From positions 124,001 to 188,000 of the forward strand of contig JAHWHG010000007.1 of the NCBI GenBank assembly GCA_019323515.1: a stretch of 64,000 bases of DNA, given 5' to 3'. This stretch comes from Candidatus Woesearchaeota archaeon (GTDB taxonomy: Archaea > Nanobdellota > Nanobdellia > Woesearchaeales > JAHWHD01). The position numbers and the translations under genes were made by a program. Below are positions 44,174 through 53,356 of this stretch, one piece after another; position 1 is the stretch's first letter; every line of letters begins with the position of its first letter. The notes beneath the pieces are model-generated. The model did not search any database. It was not told the origin of the DNA and was given only the letters and a program-made list of their open reading frames with translations.

Positions 44174-44695
44174 ATCAATAATTTCAAATAACCTTTCTTT
44201 CAAGTTCTCAACTGTACTGTTGTTATCAATCCTAAAATCATAAAGTTTATCTTCAATAATAGTACTCAAACCCATCTCTTCACTATCTCTGTGATCACGC
44301 TTAATAAAATCATCTTGGTTCAGTTTCATATTAACTCTCGATTTAAACCTAGCCTTGAAACCCCTATCAACATATATCAACTTAAACTTATCACCAAACT
44401 TCTCCCTGAAAACCTCAACCTCTTCAGGACTTCTAAAACCAGAAATAACAATATTTTTATCAAAATCAGTAATCCTATCACATAAAATCTTAGCAAGGAT
44501 ATACTGACAACCAGAATCTTTCCTTAACTTGACACCAAAAAGTGATTGGTTTTCTTTTGTTGGTTCTTTCCCTTGCTCTTTTAACATATTTACTAGGATA
44601 TCAGAAAATACATACATCTCAAAACCGTTCCCCTTTAATAGTAAGGCTGCAGTATCCTTACCACTCCTTGCATAACCAGTCAAACCAATTATCAT
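44159..44695 (-). CDS. Dephospho-CoA-kinase-like/UPF0200 P-loop nucleotide kinase
   Basis: This protein of about 178 residues has a P-loop GYARSGKDT at the N-terminus and an NMP-kinase-like layout with VISGFRSPEE (about 93) and a lid region. It resembles COG0237/UPF0200 archaeal kinases of unclear substrate. An ATG at 44695, giving MIIGLTG, is preferred to an upstream TTG because it sits about 26 bp after a TATA-like ATAT stretch and starts exactly at the first strand. Confidence 0.85.
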   Translation of the reverse strand: MIIGLTGYARSGKDTAALLLKGNGFEMYVFSDILVNMLKEQGKEPTKENQSLFGVKLRKDSGCQYILAKILCDRITDFDKNIVISGFRSPEEVEVFREKFGDKFKLIYVDRGFKARFKSRVNMKLNQDDFIKRDHRDSEEMGLSTIIEDKLYDFRIDNNSTVENLKERLFEIIDSINV

Positions 44696-44834
44696 CTTGA
44701 GAAAAATCAAACCAACTAGATATAAAAATCTATCTGAAATCAGTATACTAAAGGATATAAAATTATATAAATTTCAACAAAGTGATTTTTTCTTAATTTA
44801 GCTTATAAAAGATAAAGCAAGAGAGGTGCTTCTA

Positions 44835-46361
44835 ATGGTCGAATTCACAAAAGAGGAAAAAGAAGGAATAATGCTAACATTCTTCACAAACCTTGACAAA
44901 CCAACTTATTTTATACAAAACCTGCCTGAAGAGTTCGATGCTACATTAAAGGCATATTATAGTAGGTCACCTAATTCATTAAGAGACAATTTCTGGGAAG
45001 TTATAACAGATAAAGAACTTGGCATAGCTGACAGGTTAAGAAAAGAACTTGATGCAGGCTACTCACCTTACATAGCTGCAATGCTTGCAAAGGAAGAGAT
45101 GATGTCCATGAAGACTGTAAAAAGGTTTCACAGTAAATGGACAGTCAAATACGGTCACGGTTCAGTAGCTGAACAGGCAAAGGGATCTGCTTGTCAAGAG
45201 GATTTATCTATAATACTTACAAAAGTAATAGAAGACGACAGGCTTAACTCCCATGTTGAGATATCCACACGTTACCAACCTTTTTCAAGAGACAACATTG
45301 CAATTCCTAAATGCATTGAGAATGATGCTGAAATGAGAAAGGTCTACCTGAATTCAGTAAACTTATTATTTGATACCTATGAAAAGGCTACAGAAGAGGT
45401 AAGGAAATGGGTAGAAGAAAAGTTTCCAGATCTTTCAGAATCACTAAAGAAAAACAAGACCTTTGATTTAGTAAGATGCCTACTTCCTGCATGTTCAAAG
45501 ACCAGCGTTGGTTCCTCAATAAACGCAAGATGCCTTGAAAAGATGATTTCAAAGATGGGCTCACATCCTCTAGAAGAAGCACAGGATAGGGCAAAAGCAC
45601 TGAAAGACGAAGCTCTTAAGGTTCTTCCTACATTGGTCAAGTATGCAGAACCAAGCAAGTACAGGAAGGTAAACAGAGAATTCTTAGAGACAATTATTGA
45701 GACTACTAATCTTTTCAAAGATTATGATTATGACAAGGTAAAATTAATCCATTCAGAAGACGAAAGTGAAGCAATCGATAAAATAGTATCATTCTTGTTA
45801 TTTGACCGAAATCGCCAAGGATATTCGTACAGTCAGATTTTTAATAGAGTAAAAGAAATGCCACATGACATAAAAGAAGGGATAATAACAAATTTTAACA
45901 CAGGCAGAAAAAGACATGACCAACTACCTAGAGCATTTGAGATGGTAGATTATACCTGGGAATGCATAATAGACTTCGGAGCATACCGTGACCTGCAAAG
46001 ACAAAGGATGTGCACCCAGGCAACACCAGGGTTAACAAACCATCTTGGGTTTACATATCCAAATATACTAAAGAACCTTGGCCTGCAAGACGATATCGAA
46101 AACGCATTAAACCAAGCATGTTTAGCCTACGACATTATATCAAAGGAACACAAATACGAAGCACAATATGTCCTTCCACTAGCTACAAACGTAAGGATGC
46201 TTTTCAAGATGAATCTCAGAGAACTTGACGAGGTAGCTCCTCTAAGGACATCATCAAGGGCGCACGAATCATATAAAAACATAATCCTGAAAGTAGTTGA
46301 CCAGATAAGAGAAGCACACCCATTCTTAGGCTCTCTGCTAAGGACAGGTGATATAGAATGA
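44835..46361 (+). CDS. ThyX-like protein with two tandem ThyX-related halves
   Basis: The 508-residue product contains two segments that resemble flavin-dependent thymidylate synthase. Half 1 has YGHGSVAEQA (about 107) and NSHVEISTRYQPF (about 143), near the RHR-X7-S signature region. Half 2 has FGAYRDLQRQRMCTQ (about 390) and RTSSRAHESYK (about 475). Neither half shows a perfect RHRX7S motif. ThyX is normally about 220-250 residues. The start is the ATG at 44835, because GAGAGGTG lies seven bases upstream; a GTG at 44826 is inside that site. It overlaps the TMP-kinase-like gene by ATGA, which supports a dTMP role. Confidence 0.8.
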   Translation: MVEFTKEEKEGIMLTFFTNLDKPTYFIQNLPEEFDATLKAYYSRSPNSLRDNFWEVITDKELGIADRLRKELDAGYSPYIAAMLAKEEMMSMKTVKRFHSKWTVKYGHGSVAEQAKGSACQEDLSIILTKVIEDDRLNSHVEISTRYQPFSRDNIAIPKCIENDAEMRKVYLNSVNLLFDTYEKATEEVRKWVEEKFPDLSESLKKNKTFDLVRCLLPACSKTSVGSSINARCLEKMISKMGSHPLEEAQDRAKALKDEALKVLPTLVKYAEPSKYRKVNREFLETIIETTNLFKDYDYDKVKLIHSEDESEAIDKIVSFLLFDRNRQGYSYSQIFNRVKEMPHDIKEGIITNFNTGRKRHDQLPRAFEMVDYTWECIIDFGAYRDLQRQRMCTQATPGLTNHLGFTYPNILKNLGLQDDIENALNQACLAYDIISKEHKYEAQYVLPLATNVRMLFKMNLRELDEVAPLRTSSRAHESYKNIILKVVDQIREAHPFLGSLLRTGDIE

Positions 46362-47257
46362 GAGGAGCTTATATTGTAGCAGAACACATTGACGGAGGAG
46401 GTGGTTCTGTAATAATTGAAGGCCTAAAAAAATATTTCAAAGAGCAGAACCAAGAAGTACTAGACATTACTGAATTATGGGGCCCGCACAGCTCCAGCAA
46501 CATAGACAATCTACTTACAGACATCTATGGAAAAGAGATAATAACAGAAACAAAAGACAAAAAGACAGGAGATATTGAATGGTACGCTAACAAAGTACCA
46601 GAGTTCAATAAGATTAAAGAGTACTATGAAAAAAAACAGCAACAACTACCAAACACAATAATCATCTGCGAACCCACTTTTGCAGAATACGGCTTACCAA
46701 TAAGAAAGGAAATCACTAACTCAGAACAAGGCCTAAAGTACAAAGCACTTGACGCAGCCAAGGCATATTCAGAAGATAGGAAGAACCTTCTCAATAAATT
46801 AATAATCCCGGCAAGAGAACACGGAGTCAATATCATTTCAGATAGAAGCGTGATTTCATCTCTTGCTTATCAATCAACTGAAGAGGACGGAGAGCTTGAC
46901 ATCACTGCAATAATCTCATTGGAAGGTAATAAACTTGCTCTTGACAATGCTCCGGATCTTGCAATAATCTCAGACTTAAGTGTAGAGACTGCATTAGAGA
47001 GACTTGCATCAAGAACTAAAAAAGACAACTGCAAGTACGAAAAAAAAAATTTCCTGGAAAAAGTGCAAAGAAAATACCTCAGCAAGCCCTTTCTTCACTT
47101 GCTAGAAGGATTCGGCACAAAGGTCACATACCTTCAGGTAGACAATCCAAGAAAACCAAGTGACACAATAGAAGGAGCAAAAATGATTGCTAAAGACTTC
47201 TTAAATGAGAAATTAAGTACAAGATACCTATACAATGAATGGCCAAGCAAGATATAA
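46358..47257 (+). CDS. Thymidylate-kinase-like protein with degenerate P-loop
   Basis: The 299-residue product resembles TMP kinases (COG0125) but is longer (usual about 210). The P-loop position reads EHIDGGGGSVI, so the essential Lys and Ser/Thr are replaced. The DR motif is kept (SDRSVISSLAYQS, about 168), and SVETALERLASR matches the LID-side segment. Loss of the P-loop lysine argues against normal kinase activity. ATGA overlap with the ThyX-like gene implies coupled expression. Confidence 0.75.
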   Translation: MRGAYIVAEHIDGGGGSVIIEGLKKYFKEQNQEVLDITELWGPHSSSNIDNLLTDIYGKEIITETKDKKTGDIEWYANKVPEFNKIKEYYEKKQQQLPNTIIICEPTFAEYGLPIRKEITNSEQGLKYKALDAAKAYSEDRKNLLNKLIIPAREHGVNIISDRSVISSLAYQSTEEDGELDITAIISLEGNKLALDNAPDLAIISDLSVETALERLASRTKKDNCKYEKKNFLEKVQRKYLSKPFLHLLEGFGTKVTYLQVDNPRKPSDTIEGAKMIAKDFLNEKLSTRYLYNEWPSKI

Positions 47258-47377
47258 CATTAGATTGAAATATTATTCTTTCTCCTTCTTCTCTTTCTCA
47301 TCACAAAAAAAACAATCTAACTTTTTACAGCCGCGCTGCGCATCATAACTTACCTTTTTTTCAACAACCCTTTCCAA
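47213..47377 (-). CDS. Possible small Cys-rich protein (TTG start)
   Basis: A TTG at 47377 follows a strong ribosome-site string (AGAGGTGAT) and a TATA-like TTTATAAT about 20 bp further up. The first 33 codons give a charged peptide with Cys17, Cys22 and Cys25 (GCKKLDCFFCDEK), plausible for metal binding. The frame then runs 20 codons antisense into the kinase-like gene without obvious meaning, so a frameshift in an A-run is possible. Low confidence. Confidence 0.3.
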
Positions 47378-47434
47378 AAAAATCACCTCTTTTTTTTTAT
47401 TATAAACACATCTTTTTCCCAGAGCAATAAAGCA

Positions 47435-47863
47435 CTAATCAACTCCAGTGCTTCCAAAACCTCCCTCTCCACGTTCAGTTGCGTCAAGCTCAGGAACTTC
47501 CTCTATATCAACAATCTCAACCTTATTTATAACCAATTGAGCAATCTTATTATTTTTTACAACCTGAAAATCTTCACTGCCATGGTTGATAAGTATAACC
47601 CCAAGTACACCTCTATAACCCGCATCAAGAGTACCAGGAGTGTTCACAACACTTATCCCGTGCTTTGCAGCTAAACCAGACTTAGGTCGCACCTGGCCTT
47701 CATACCCTGGAGGTACTGCCACCTTTAAGCCTGTGGAGATTATCTTCCTCTCACCAGGTTTTAAAACATAATCCTCAGCAGAATATAAGTCAAGCCCCAC
47801 ATCACCAGGATTAGCATATGTAGGGCTCCTAACATCCGCAACCTTTTGAATTTGAATCTTCAT
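47435..47863 (-). CDS. dut: dUTP diphosphatase
   Basis: This trimeric-type dUTPase of about 142 residues hydrolyses dUTP to dUMP and PPi. Motifs 1-5 are visible: PGDVGLDLYSA, RPKSGLA, NTPGTLDAGYRG, a VNKV-type segment before the acidic motif, and the C-terminal RGEGGFGSTG. A Met at 47875 exists, but GGTGGTC lies between it and the Met at 47863, so the latter is the likely start. It converges on the ThyX/TMK-like pair and completes a dTMP-supply cluster. Confidence 0.95.
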   Translation of the reverse strand: MKIQIQKVADVRSPTYANPGDVGLDLYSAEDYVLKPGERKIISTGLKVAVPPGYEGQVRPKSGLAAKHGISVVNTPGTLDAGYRGVLGVILINHGSEDFQVVKNNKIAQLVINKVEIVDIEEVPELDATERGEGGFGSTGVD

Positions 47864-47968
47864 TTGACCACCCATTCTTTTTCAATCAACCAAAAGTACA
47901 ATAAATCTCAAAAAATTATAAAACTCAAATGATATTTAAATTATTCCAATCTAAAAAATATATGTTTA

Positions 47969-48469
47969 TCAAACTTTAAGGTCCATCAATGAACCCATTT
48001 TATCGTCTAAAATCTTACCATCAGAGGCATTTATTTTCATATTGATAGCATTAAGAGCTTTAGTAACTAAAGTAACATTCCACACATTCCCAAAATTCTC
48101 AAGATTTTGCACAAGTAGCAAAGTCTTGACAATAATCTCTCTATACTTTTCATTTTGAAAATCGTCTGCCTTTTTAATAACCTCAGGCAGATCAAGTTTA
48201 ACATGTTTCATATCTAGTTCAAATATATTCTCATCTGGCCTTTTAAAGACCTTATCTTTACCTATTATTGAAACCTCTTTATCAATATTAAAAGAAACAA
48301 TCATGTCCTCTTTAGGACTATAATAACCAATTGTCCAAGGATACTGCTTAGCACCAGTATTATCAATGGTAAGAAAACCCACACTTAAGAAATAATCCTT
48401 ATTATCCTTCTTCCAATCCCCAAAAACTGAACTTTTCTCTAAAAGATTTAAGGCTTCTCTAAAAATCAT
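47969..48469 (-). CDS. Hypothetical protein (166 residues)
   Basis: The soluble product is not recognised. The first half is strand-rich (YFLSVGFLTIDNTGAKQYPWTIGYYS region) and the second half helical with a basic-acidic mix. It could be an alpha+beta domain similar to stress or ligand-binding proteins, but nothing diagnostic is seen. It is divergent from korA and 94 bp upstream of dut on the same strand. Confidence 0.65.
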   Translation of the reverse strand: MIFREALNLLEKSSVFGDWKKDNKDYFLSVGFLTIDNTGAKQYPWTIGYYSPKEDMIVSFNIDKEVSIIGKDKVFKRPDENIFELDMKHVKLDLPEVIKKADDFQNEKYREIIVKTLLLVQNLENFGNVWNVTLVTKALNAINMKINASDGKILDDKMGSLMDLKV

Positions 48470-48555
48470 ATTAAAAATAAAAGAACCCTAGTTTATATAA
48501 CTTTGTATTGAAGTAATCCAAAAATATTTTAAGTAGAGCCAAATCATATCAAATC

Positions 48556-49557
48556 ATGAAAAGATTACTTCAAGGAAACCAAGCAATCGTTGAAGCAGCA
48601 ATCAAGGTAGGCTGCAGTTTCTTTGCTGCATATCCTATCACTCCTGCATCAGAGATAATGCACTTTATGGCAAAAAAGGACATAGCCTTTATACATGCAG
48701 AAGATGAAATTGCATCAGTAAATATGGCAATCGGGGCTTCACTTGCAGGATCCAAATCAATGACTTCAACATCAGGACCTGGCTTCTCATTAAAACAAGA
48801 GGCAATCGGCTTTGCCCATATGACAAGAACCCCTCTTATTATAGTTGATGTCCAAAGAGTCGGCCCAAGTACTGGCATGCCCACCCTCCCAAATCAAGGA
48901 GATATAATGCAATCAAGATATGGCAGTCATGGAGACTATATTCCAATTGTTTTCTATCCAAATTCAGTAGAAGAATGTTACAAGTACACAATAGAAGCAT
49001 TCAATGCATCCGAAGAATCCTTAAGCCCAGTTATACTTTTAAGTGACGGCTTCCTAGGATTGATGTACGAAACTGTTGAACTTGACAAAATAAAGCATAA
49101 TCTAAAGATAAGAAAGAAAGTAGCCTTAGGAAAAGGAGCAGGACATTTTGCAGGAATCCTTAATGAAAATGGAAATGCGAAAACAAAAGACTCAGCTTAC
49201 TACAAAAAATGGATGCAAGATTATAAAAAAGAGATTCTAGAAACAGCAAAAAGATACAATTTTTATGAGTATATTGAAAACAAAAAGTCAGACACACTTC
49301 TTATCGCATATGGGATAACTTCAAGGGTAATCATGCCATTAAAAGAAGAATACTCAATATTCAGACCTATAAGGATTTGGCCTTTCTTAGAAGATGAACT
49401 TATGATTATAGCAAGAAACTACAAGAAAATCATAGTCATAGAGATGAACGAAGGTCAGTATAAGAAAGAAGTTGAAAGGGTTCTTAAGAGAGATATTAAG
49501 TTCATAAACTGCAATGGAGGACAGCTCTCATTAGAAGAGATAAAATCAAGAATATGA
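48556..49557 (+). CDS. korA: 2-oxoacid:ferredoxin oxidoreductase, alpha subunit (KorA-like)
   Basis: The 333-residue subunit carries the pyrimidine-domain face of the enzyme: GNQAIVEAAIKVGCSFFAAYPITPASEI (cited in part), EDEIASVNMAIGAS with the TPP-activating Glu, and DVQRVGPSTGMPT. Together with KorB/C it would oxidise a 2-oxoacid to acyl-CoA with ferredoxin reduction. Linkage to sucCD points to 2-oxoglutarate. It overlaps korB by ATGA. A TATA-like AAAATATTTTAAG lies about 28 bp upstream. Confidence 0.93.
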   Translation: MKRLLQGNQAIVEAAIKVGCSFFAAYPITPASEIMHFMAKKDIAFIHAEDEIASVNMAIGASLAGSKSMTSTSGPGFSLKQEAIGFAHMTRTPLIIVDVQRVGPSTGMPTLPNQGDIMQSRYGSHGDYIPIVFYPNSVEECYKYTIEAFNASEESLSPVILLSDGFLGLMYETVELDKIKHNLKIRKKVALGKGAGHFAGILNENGNAKTKDSAYYKKWMQDYKKEILETAKRYNFYEYIENKKSDTLLIAYGITSRVIMPLKEEYSIFRPIRIWPFLEDELMIIARNYKKIIVIEMNEGQYKKEVERVLKRDIKFINCNGGQLSLEEIKSRI

Positions 49558-50276
49558 GCATTGTAAAGACAGAGGAAGTGGTATGGTGTAAAGGCTGCGG
49601 CCTTAGCATTCTTCTCCACGCAGTAGGCCAAACATTAGAGAAGCTAAACATGAATAAACAGAACTCAACTGTTGTTTCAGGCATTGGATGCGCTGCACGT
49701 GGCTCAGGCTACTTCGACCTTGACGGAATAAACGGCCTTCATGGAAGAGCAATCCCACTAGCCGAAGGCATCAAACTTGCTAAACCAGAGATAAATACTT
49801 TTGTCTTTTCAGGAGACGGAGACCTCACCGGCATAGGAGGCAACCATTTAATTCACGCCTCAAGAAGAAACACAGACATAACAGTTATCTGCGCAAACAA
49901 CGAAATCTACGGGATGACAGGTGGCCAGAAATCTCCTCTTACCCCTCTCGGAACAAAGACAATGACCTCACCTAAGGGGAATAGATGGGATCCTGTTAAT
50001 ATCCAAGGGATAATAACCTCAAACAAAAAACATTTTTACGCAAGGACAACAGTCGCACATCTCCCACATCTTAAAAAATGCCTTGAAGAAGCTTTTAGGC
50101 ATAAGGGCTTTTCATTCGTAGAGGTAAAGATTAATTGCTTATCTAACTATGGCAGACGTATAGGGTTTAAGTCGTTCTTTGATATGCTAAAACACTACAA
50201 AGAAACATTCACAATAAATCAAAGTCCAACAACAGGACTAAAAGATAACGAATTAGGGATAATACAAAATGATTAA
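49554..50276 (+). CDS. korB: 2-oxoacid:ferredoxin oxidoreductase, beta subunit (KorB-like)
   Basis: The 240-residue TPP-binding subunit shows WCKGCGLSIL, GIGCAARGSGYF and the TPP/Mg motif GDGDLTGIGGNH...NNEIYGMTGGQ. Cysteines that usually bind a 4Fe-4S cluster are present (Cys12, Cys15 and a later Cys). No separate ferredoxin-like delta subunit gene is seen nearby. It overlaps both neighbours. Confidence 0.94.
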   Translation: MSIVKTEEVVWCKGCGLSILLHAVGQTLEKLNMNKQNSTVVSGIGCAARGSGYFDLDGINGLHGRAIPLAEGIKLAKPEINTFVFSGDGDLTGIGGNHLIHASRRNTDITVICANNEIYGMTGGQKSPLTPLGTKTMTSPKGNRWDPVNIQGIITSNKKHFYARTTVAHLPHLKKCLEEAFRHKGFSFVEVKINCLSNYGRRIGFKSFFDMLKHYKETFTINQSPTTGLKDNELGIIQND

Positions 50277-50769
50277 GATAATAATTATTGGAGAAGGGGG
50301 CCAAGGAGTTAAACTACTTGGAAATGTTATGGCAAACATTCTTGCATCTATAGGAAAACATGTAACTCTAACATACTCATACGACGCTGCTGTAAGAGGT
50401 GGAAACATAACTGCAAACCTAATCTACTCTGACGAAAAGATAGATAACCCAATAATAGACACTTCTGACATTCTGCTGATGCTTTCAGAGACAGAAGGAA
50501 TCTCAACAAAAAAGATGATTATGGAAAAAACATTATTCAAAGAAGGTTACGAAAACATCCCTATAGGGGATATCACTAAGATTCCCTTAATCACCTTATC
50601 CTCTGAAAAATTCGGCAGCCCAATCTTCATCAACATGATTGCTCTCGGACAACTTCTCAAAAAGGTAGAGATTGACATCACCCAGATAAACTTAGAAAGA
50701 TACCTCCCTGAGAAGTTCCTCGAAAAGAACCTAGAAGCCATCAGATACGGTTACACCTGGCAGGAATGA
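50269..50769 (+). CDS. korC: 2-oxoacid:ferredoxin oxidoreductase, gamma subunit (KorC-like)
   Basis: The 166-residue gamma subunit has the family start IIIIGEGGQGVKLLGNVMA and the YSYDAAVRGGNITANL segment. It binds CoA and shapes the active site in the complex. It overlaps korB by eight bases and is followed by sucC after seven, so one transcript is near certain. Confidence 0.92.
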   Translation: MIKIIIIGEGGQGVKLLGNVMANILASIGKHVTLTYSYDAAVRGGNITANLIYSDEKIDNPIIDTSDILLMLSETEGISTKKMIMEKTLFKEGYENIPIGDITKIPLITLSSEKFGSPIFINMIALGQLLKKVEIDITQINLERYLPEKFLEKNLEAIRYGYTWQE

Positions 50770-50776
50770 TAAAAGA

Positions 50777-51835
50777 ATGAGACTAAAAGAATACCAAGGA
50801 AAAGAACTTTTCAAGAAGTATGGGATTAAGGTTCCCTCAGGATATGTAATCTCAAGCATTAATCACGTAAAAGAGCAGCCAGGCATTGTTAAGGCACAGC
50901 TGCCTATAGGAAGCAGGGGCAAGTCAGGAGGTATAAAGACTGCTGACTCGGATAATATCAAAGAGATATGCTCCCAATTATTTAAGACAAAAATCAAAGG
51001 ATTAAAGGTAAAAGAACTTCTTATTGAAGAAAAGCTTGATATAGAAAAAGAACTTTATCTCTCAATCACAGTAAATCAGACAGATAAATGCCTTACACTA
51101 ATCTTTTCTGAACAAGGAGGAATTAATATTGAATCAGTTCCAGAAGATAACATAATTAAGATTAATTTCTTTAAATTTGATGAAATTATAGAAGAAATCA
51201 AAAGCACGATAAATGATAAAAAAATAATAGAAATCTCAAAAAACATCTACAACTTAATGAGAGACTTTGATGCTGAGCTAGTAGAAATCAACCCATTAGT
51301 TCTCTCAAAAGGTGAATACATTGCAGCCGACTCTAAAGTTATAATTGATGATAATGCACTTTATAGACATCCTGAATTCTCAAACGAAAAACAGCAGTCT
51401 GATATTGAAAGGAAAGCTTCTGAATATGGACTTCAATATGTAGAGTTAGATGGAGATATCGCAATTATAGGTAATGGCGCAGGGCTAGTAATGGCAACAC
51501 TTGACTCAATTAAACACTTTGGAGGTTCAGCTGCAAATTTTTTGGACCTTGGTGGAGGTGCTTCAGTAGAAAGGATGGAAAAAGCACTTGAAATTGCACT
51601 TATGAAAAAAACAAAAGCAATTTTCATAAACGTATTCGGTGGTATAACTAGATGCGATGATATAGCACAAGGGCTTGTCAATTACATTAAAAAAAACAAT
51701 ATCAATATTCCAATTGTTGTCAGGATAATAGGCACTAACCAAGAAAAAGCAGAACTTATCCTCAAAGAGAATAACATAGAATCATTCAACTCAATGGATG
51801 AATGCAGCAAAAGAATAGTTAAGACTGCCAAGTAA
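50777..51835 (+). CDS. sucC: Succinyl-CoA synthetase, beta subunit (ATP-grasp)
   Basis: The 352-residue subunit has the ATP-grasp N-terminal domain (starts MRLKEYQGKELFKKYGI) with VEINPLVL (about 170) and a CoA-ligase-like C-terminal domain with FLDLGGGA and NVFGGITRCDDIA (about 295). The nucleotide-binding loops are somewhat shortened (352 versus about 380-390 residues). With SucD it makes ATP or GTP from succinyl-CoA. It directly follows korC. Confidence 0.92.
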   Translation: MRLKEYQGKELFKKYGIKVPSGYVISSINHVKEQPGIVKAQLPIGSRGKSGGIKTADSDNIKEICSQLFKTKIKGLKVKELLIEEKLDIEKELYLSITVNQTDKCLTLIFSEQGGINIESVPEDNIIKINFFKFDEIIEEIKSTINDKKIIEISKNIYNLMRDFDAELVEINPLVLSKGEYIAADSKVIIDDNALYRHPEFSNEKQQSDIERKASEYGLQYVELDGDIAIIGNGAGLVMATLDSIKHFGGSAANFLDLGGGASVERMEKALEIALMKKTKAIFINVFGGITRCDDIAQGLVNYIKKNNINIPIVVRIIGTNQEKAELILKENNIESFNSMDECSKRIVKTAK

Positions 51836-51842
51836 TATATTC

Positions 51843-51860
51843 TATTAAATATATTTAATA
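51843..51860. promoter_or_regulatory. 18-bp perfect palindrome, candidate operator
   Basis: TATTAAATATATTTAATA reads the same on both strands. It lies just after the sucC stop and 41 bp before the MerR-type gene's first ATG, upstream of the TATA-like elements at 51874-51881 and 51888-51893. The position suits a self-regulatory operator, but AT-only palindromes arise easily in this genome. Confidence 0.4.
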
Positions 51861-51901
51861 CACTATATTTTGCTTTAAATAAAGGCATATAAAAGGACCA
51901 T

Positions 51902-52462
51902 ATGCTCTATATACCAATGAAATCATTTTTTACACCTAAAGAAGTTAAAAGAATTGTTGGTATCAGCTATAGGCAGATGCAGTATTGGGATAATTCGAAC
52001 TTTATCTCGCCTTCATATAGGAGAAGAAACAAGTATCGCTTATACACTTTTACAGATCTAACTAAATTAAAGTTTGCTAAGCAATTAAGGGAAAAAGGCT
52101 ATTCTATACAAAGATTAAGAAAAACTGTAAAGAGTCTAGAAGATTTGTTACCAAAAGTAAGCCATCCTTTAGTTGAATTAACATTCTTAATTGACGGAGA
52201 CCGTATCCTGGTCTTCGATGGAGATGTCCTGATGAATGATACTAACAAAAGCTATTTGCGATTTAATGTCAAAAGCCTGAGAGAAAAGATAAATGAGATA
52301 TGTAAAGATGAGTTTTCTCCAAAATCGAAAGAGAATAACAGAAGTGAAGCAGCAAGTAAATGGGAAAAGAAGAGCTCAGGTATTTATGAACTCTATTATT
52401 CACATTGGTATCAGAAACTTCAAGAAGACAGTATTAAAGGAGATATTCATAAAGCTTATTAA
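51902..52462 (+). CDS. MerR-type helix-turn-helix regulator between sucC and sucD
   Basis: The 186-residue protein starts with a winged-helix MerR domain (about 6-75): FFTPKEVKRIVGISYRQMQYWD for the recognition helices (partly cited), YTFTDLTKLKFAKQLREKGYSIQRLRK for the wing and following helix. The rest is not a known ligand-binding domain. The C-terminus (about 130-186) is basic and Tyr/Trp-rich. A Met at 51917 is an alternative start, 27 bp after a TATA-like ATATAAAA. MerR proteins are mainly bacterial. Its insertion between sucC and sucD suggests control of this operon, unproven. Confidence 0.85.
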   Translation: MLYIPMKSFFTPKEVKRIVGISYRQMQYWDNSNFISPSYRRRNKYRLYTFTDLTKLKFAKQLREKGYSIQRLRKTVKSLEDLLPKVSHPLVELTFLIDGDRILVFDGDVLMNDTNKSYLRFNVKSLREKINEICKDEFSPKSKENNRSEAASKWEKKSSGIYELYYSHWYQKLQEDSIKGDIHKAY

Positions 52463-52486
52463 ACAAGAACCTTTTTTCTAACAATT

Positions 52487-53356
52487 ATGTCAATCCTTAT
52501 AGACAAAAACACAAAAGTGATTGTTCAAGGAATCACAGGAAAACAAGGGAGTTTTCATACAAAACAGATGTTAAACTATGGAACTAAGATAGTTGCAGGA
52601 GTCACACCCGGCAAGCAAGGACAGACTATAGATGGGATTCCTGTGTACAATACAGTAAAGGAGGCATTAGTACAACACAACACTAATAACAAAAATCCAA
52701 TAAAGTTCTCAATAATATTTGTTCCTGTAAGATTTGCGAAACAAGCAGCGATTGAAGCCCTAGAAAATAATCTTAACATTATCCTTATCACAGAAGGAAT
52801 CCCAATTCATGATACTCTTGAAATAATTAAAGAAGCAAAACATAAAGACCTAATTGTAATAGGACCAAACTGCCCAGGCATAATCTCTCCTGAAGAATCA
52901 AAACTTGGAATCATGCCAAATCAGATATTCAAAAAAGGAAAGATAGGAATAGTATCACGCTCAGGAACACTCACTTATGAGATTGTACATCTGCTCTCAA
53001 GCAATAACATTGGTCAATCCTCAGTGATAGGCATAGGAGGCGACTCTGTGATTGGCTTTGACTTTGTCGAAGCTTTGAAGAGGTTTGAACAAGATCAAGG
53101 AACAGAAAAGATAATTCTAATTGGAGAGATTGGGGGAAACCTTGAGGAACAAGCAGCTAAGTTCATCAAGAACGATATAACCAAGCCAGTAATAGCATAC
53201 ATTGCTGGAAAAACAGCACCTCTTGGAAAAAAAATGGGCCATGCAGGTGCAATTATCACAAGAGACGCAGGAACTGCTACCTCGAAAATCAAAGCGCTTC
53301 AACAAGCAGGCGTAAAGATTGCAGAATTGCCCTCAAATATCCTAGATTTTCTTTGA
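52487..53356 (+). CDS. sucD: Succinyl-CoA synthetase, alpha subunit
   Basis: The 289-residue subunit has a CoA-binding Rossmann start (VIVQGITGKQGSFHTKQM), ITEGIPIHD, GPNCPGIISPEESKLG and the phosphorylated His in KKMGHAGAIITRD (about 246). The length is normal. It follows the MerR-type gene by 24 bp and completes the Kor-Suc module. It can also accept other acyl groups in some archaea, so the substrate is not certain. Confidence 0.94.
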   Translation: MSILIDKNTKVIVQGITGKQGSFHTKQMLNYGTKIVAGVTPGKQGQTIDGIPVYNTVKEALVQHNTNNKNPIKFSIIFVPVRFAKQAAIEALENNLNIILITEGIPIHDTLEIIKEAKHKDLIVIGPNCPGIISPEESKLGIMPNQIFKKGKIGIVSRSGTLTYEIVHLLSSNNIGQSSVIGIGGDSVIGFDFVEALKRFEQDQGTEKIILIGEIGGNLEEQAAKFIKNDITKPVIAYIAGKTAPLGKKMGHAGAIITRDAGTATSKIKALQQAGVKIAELPSNILDFL

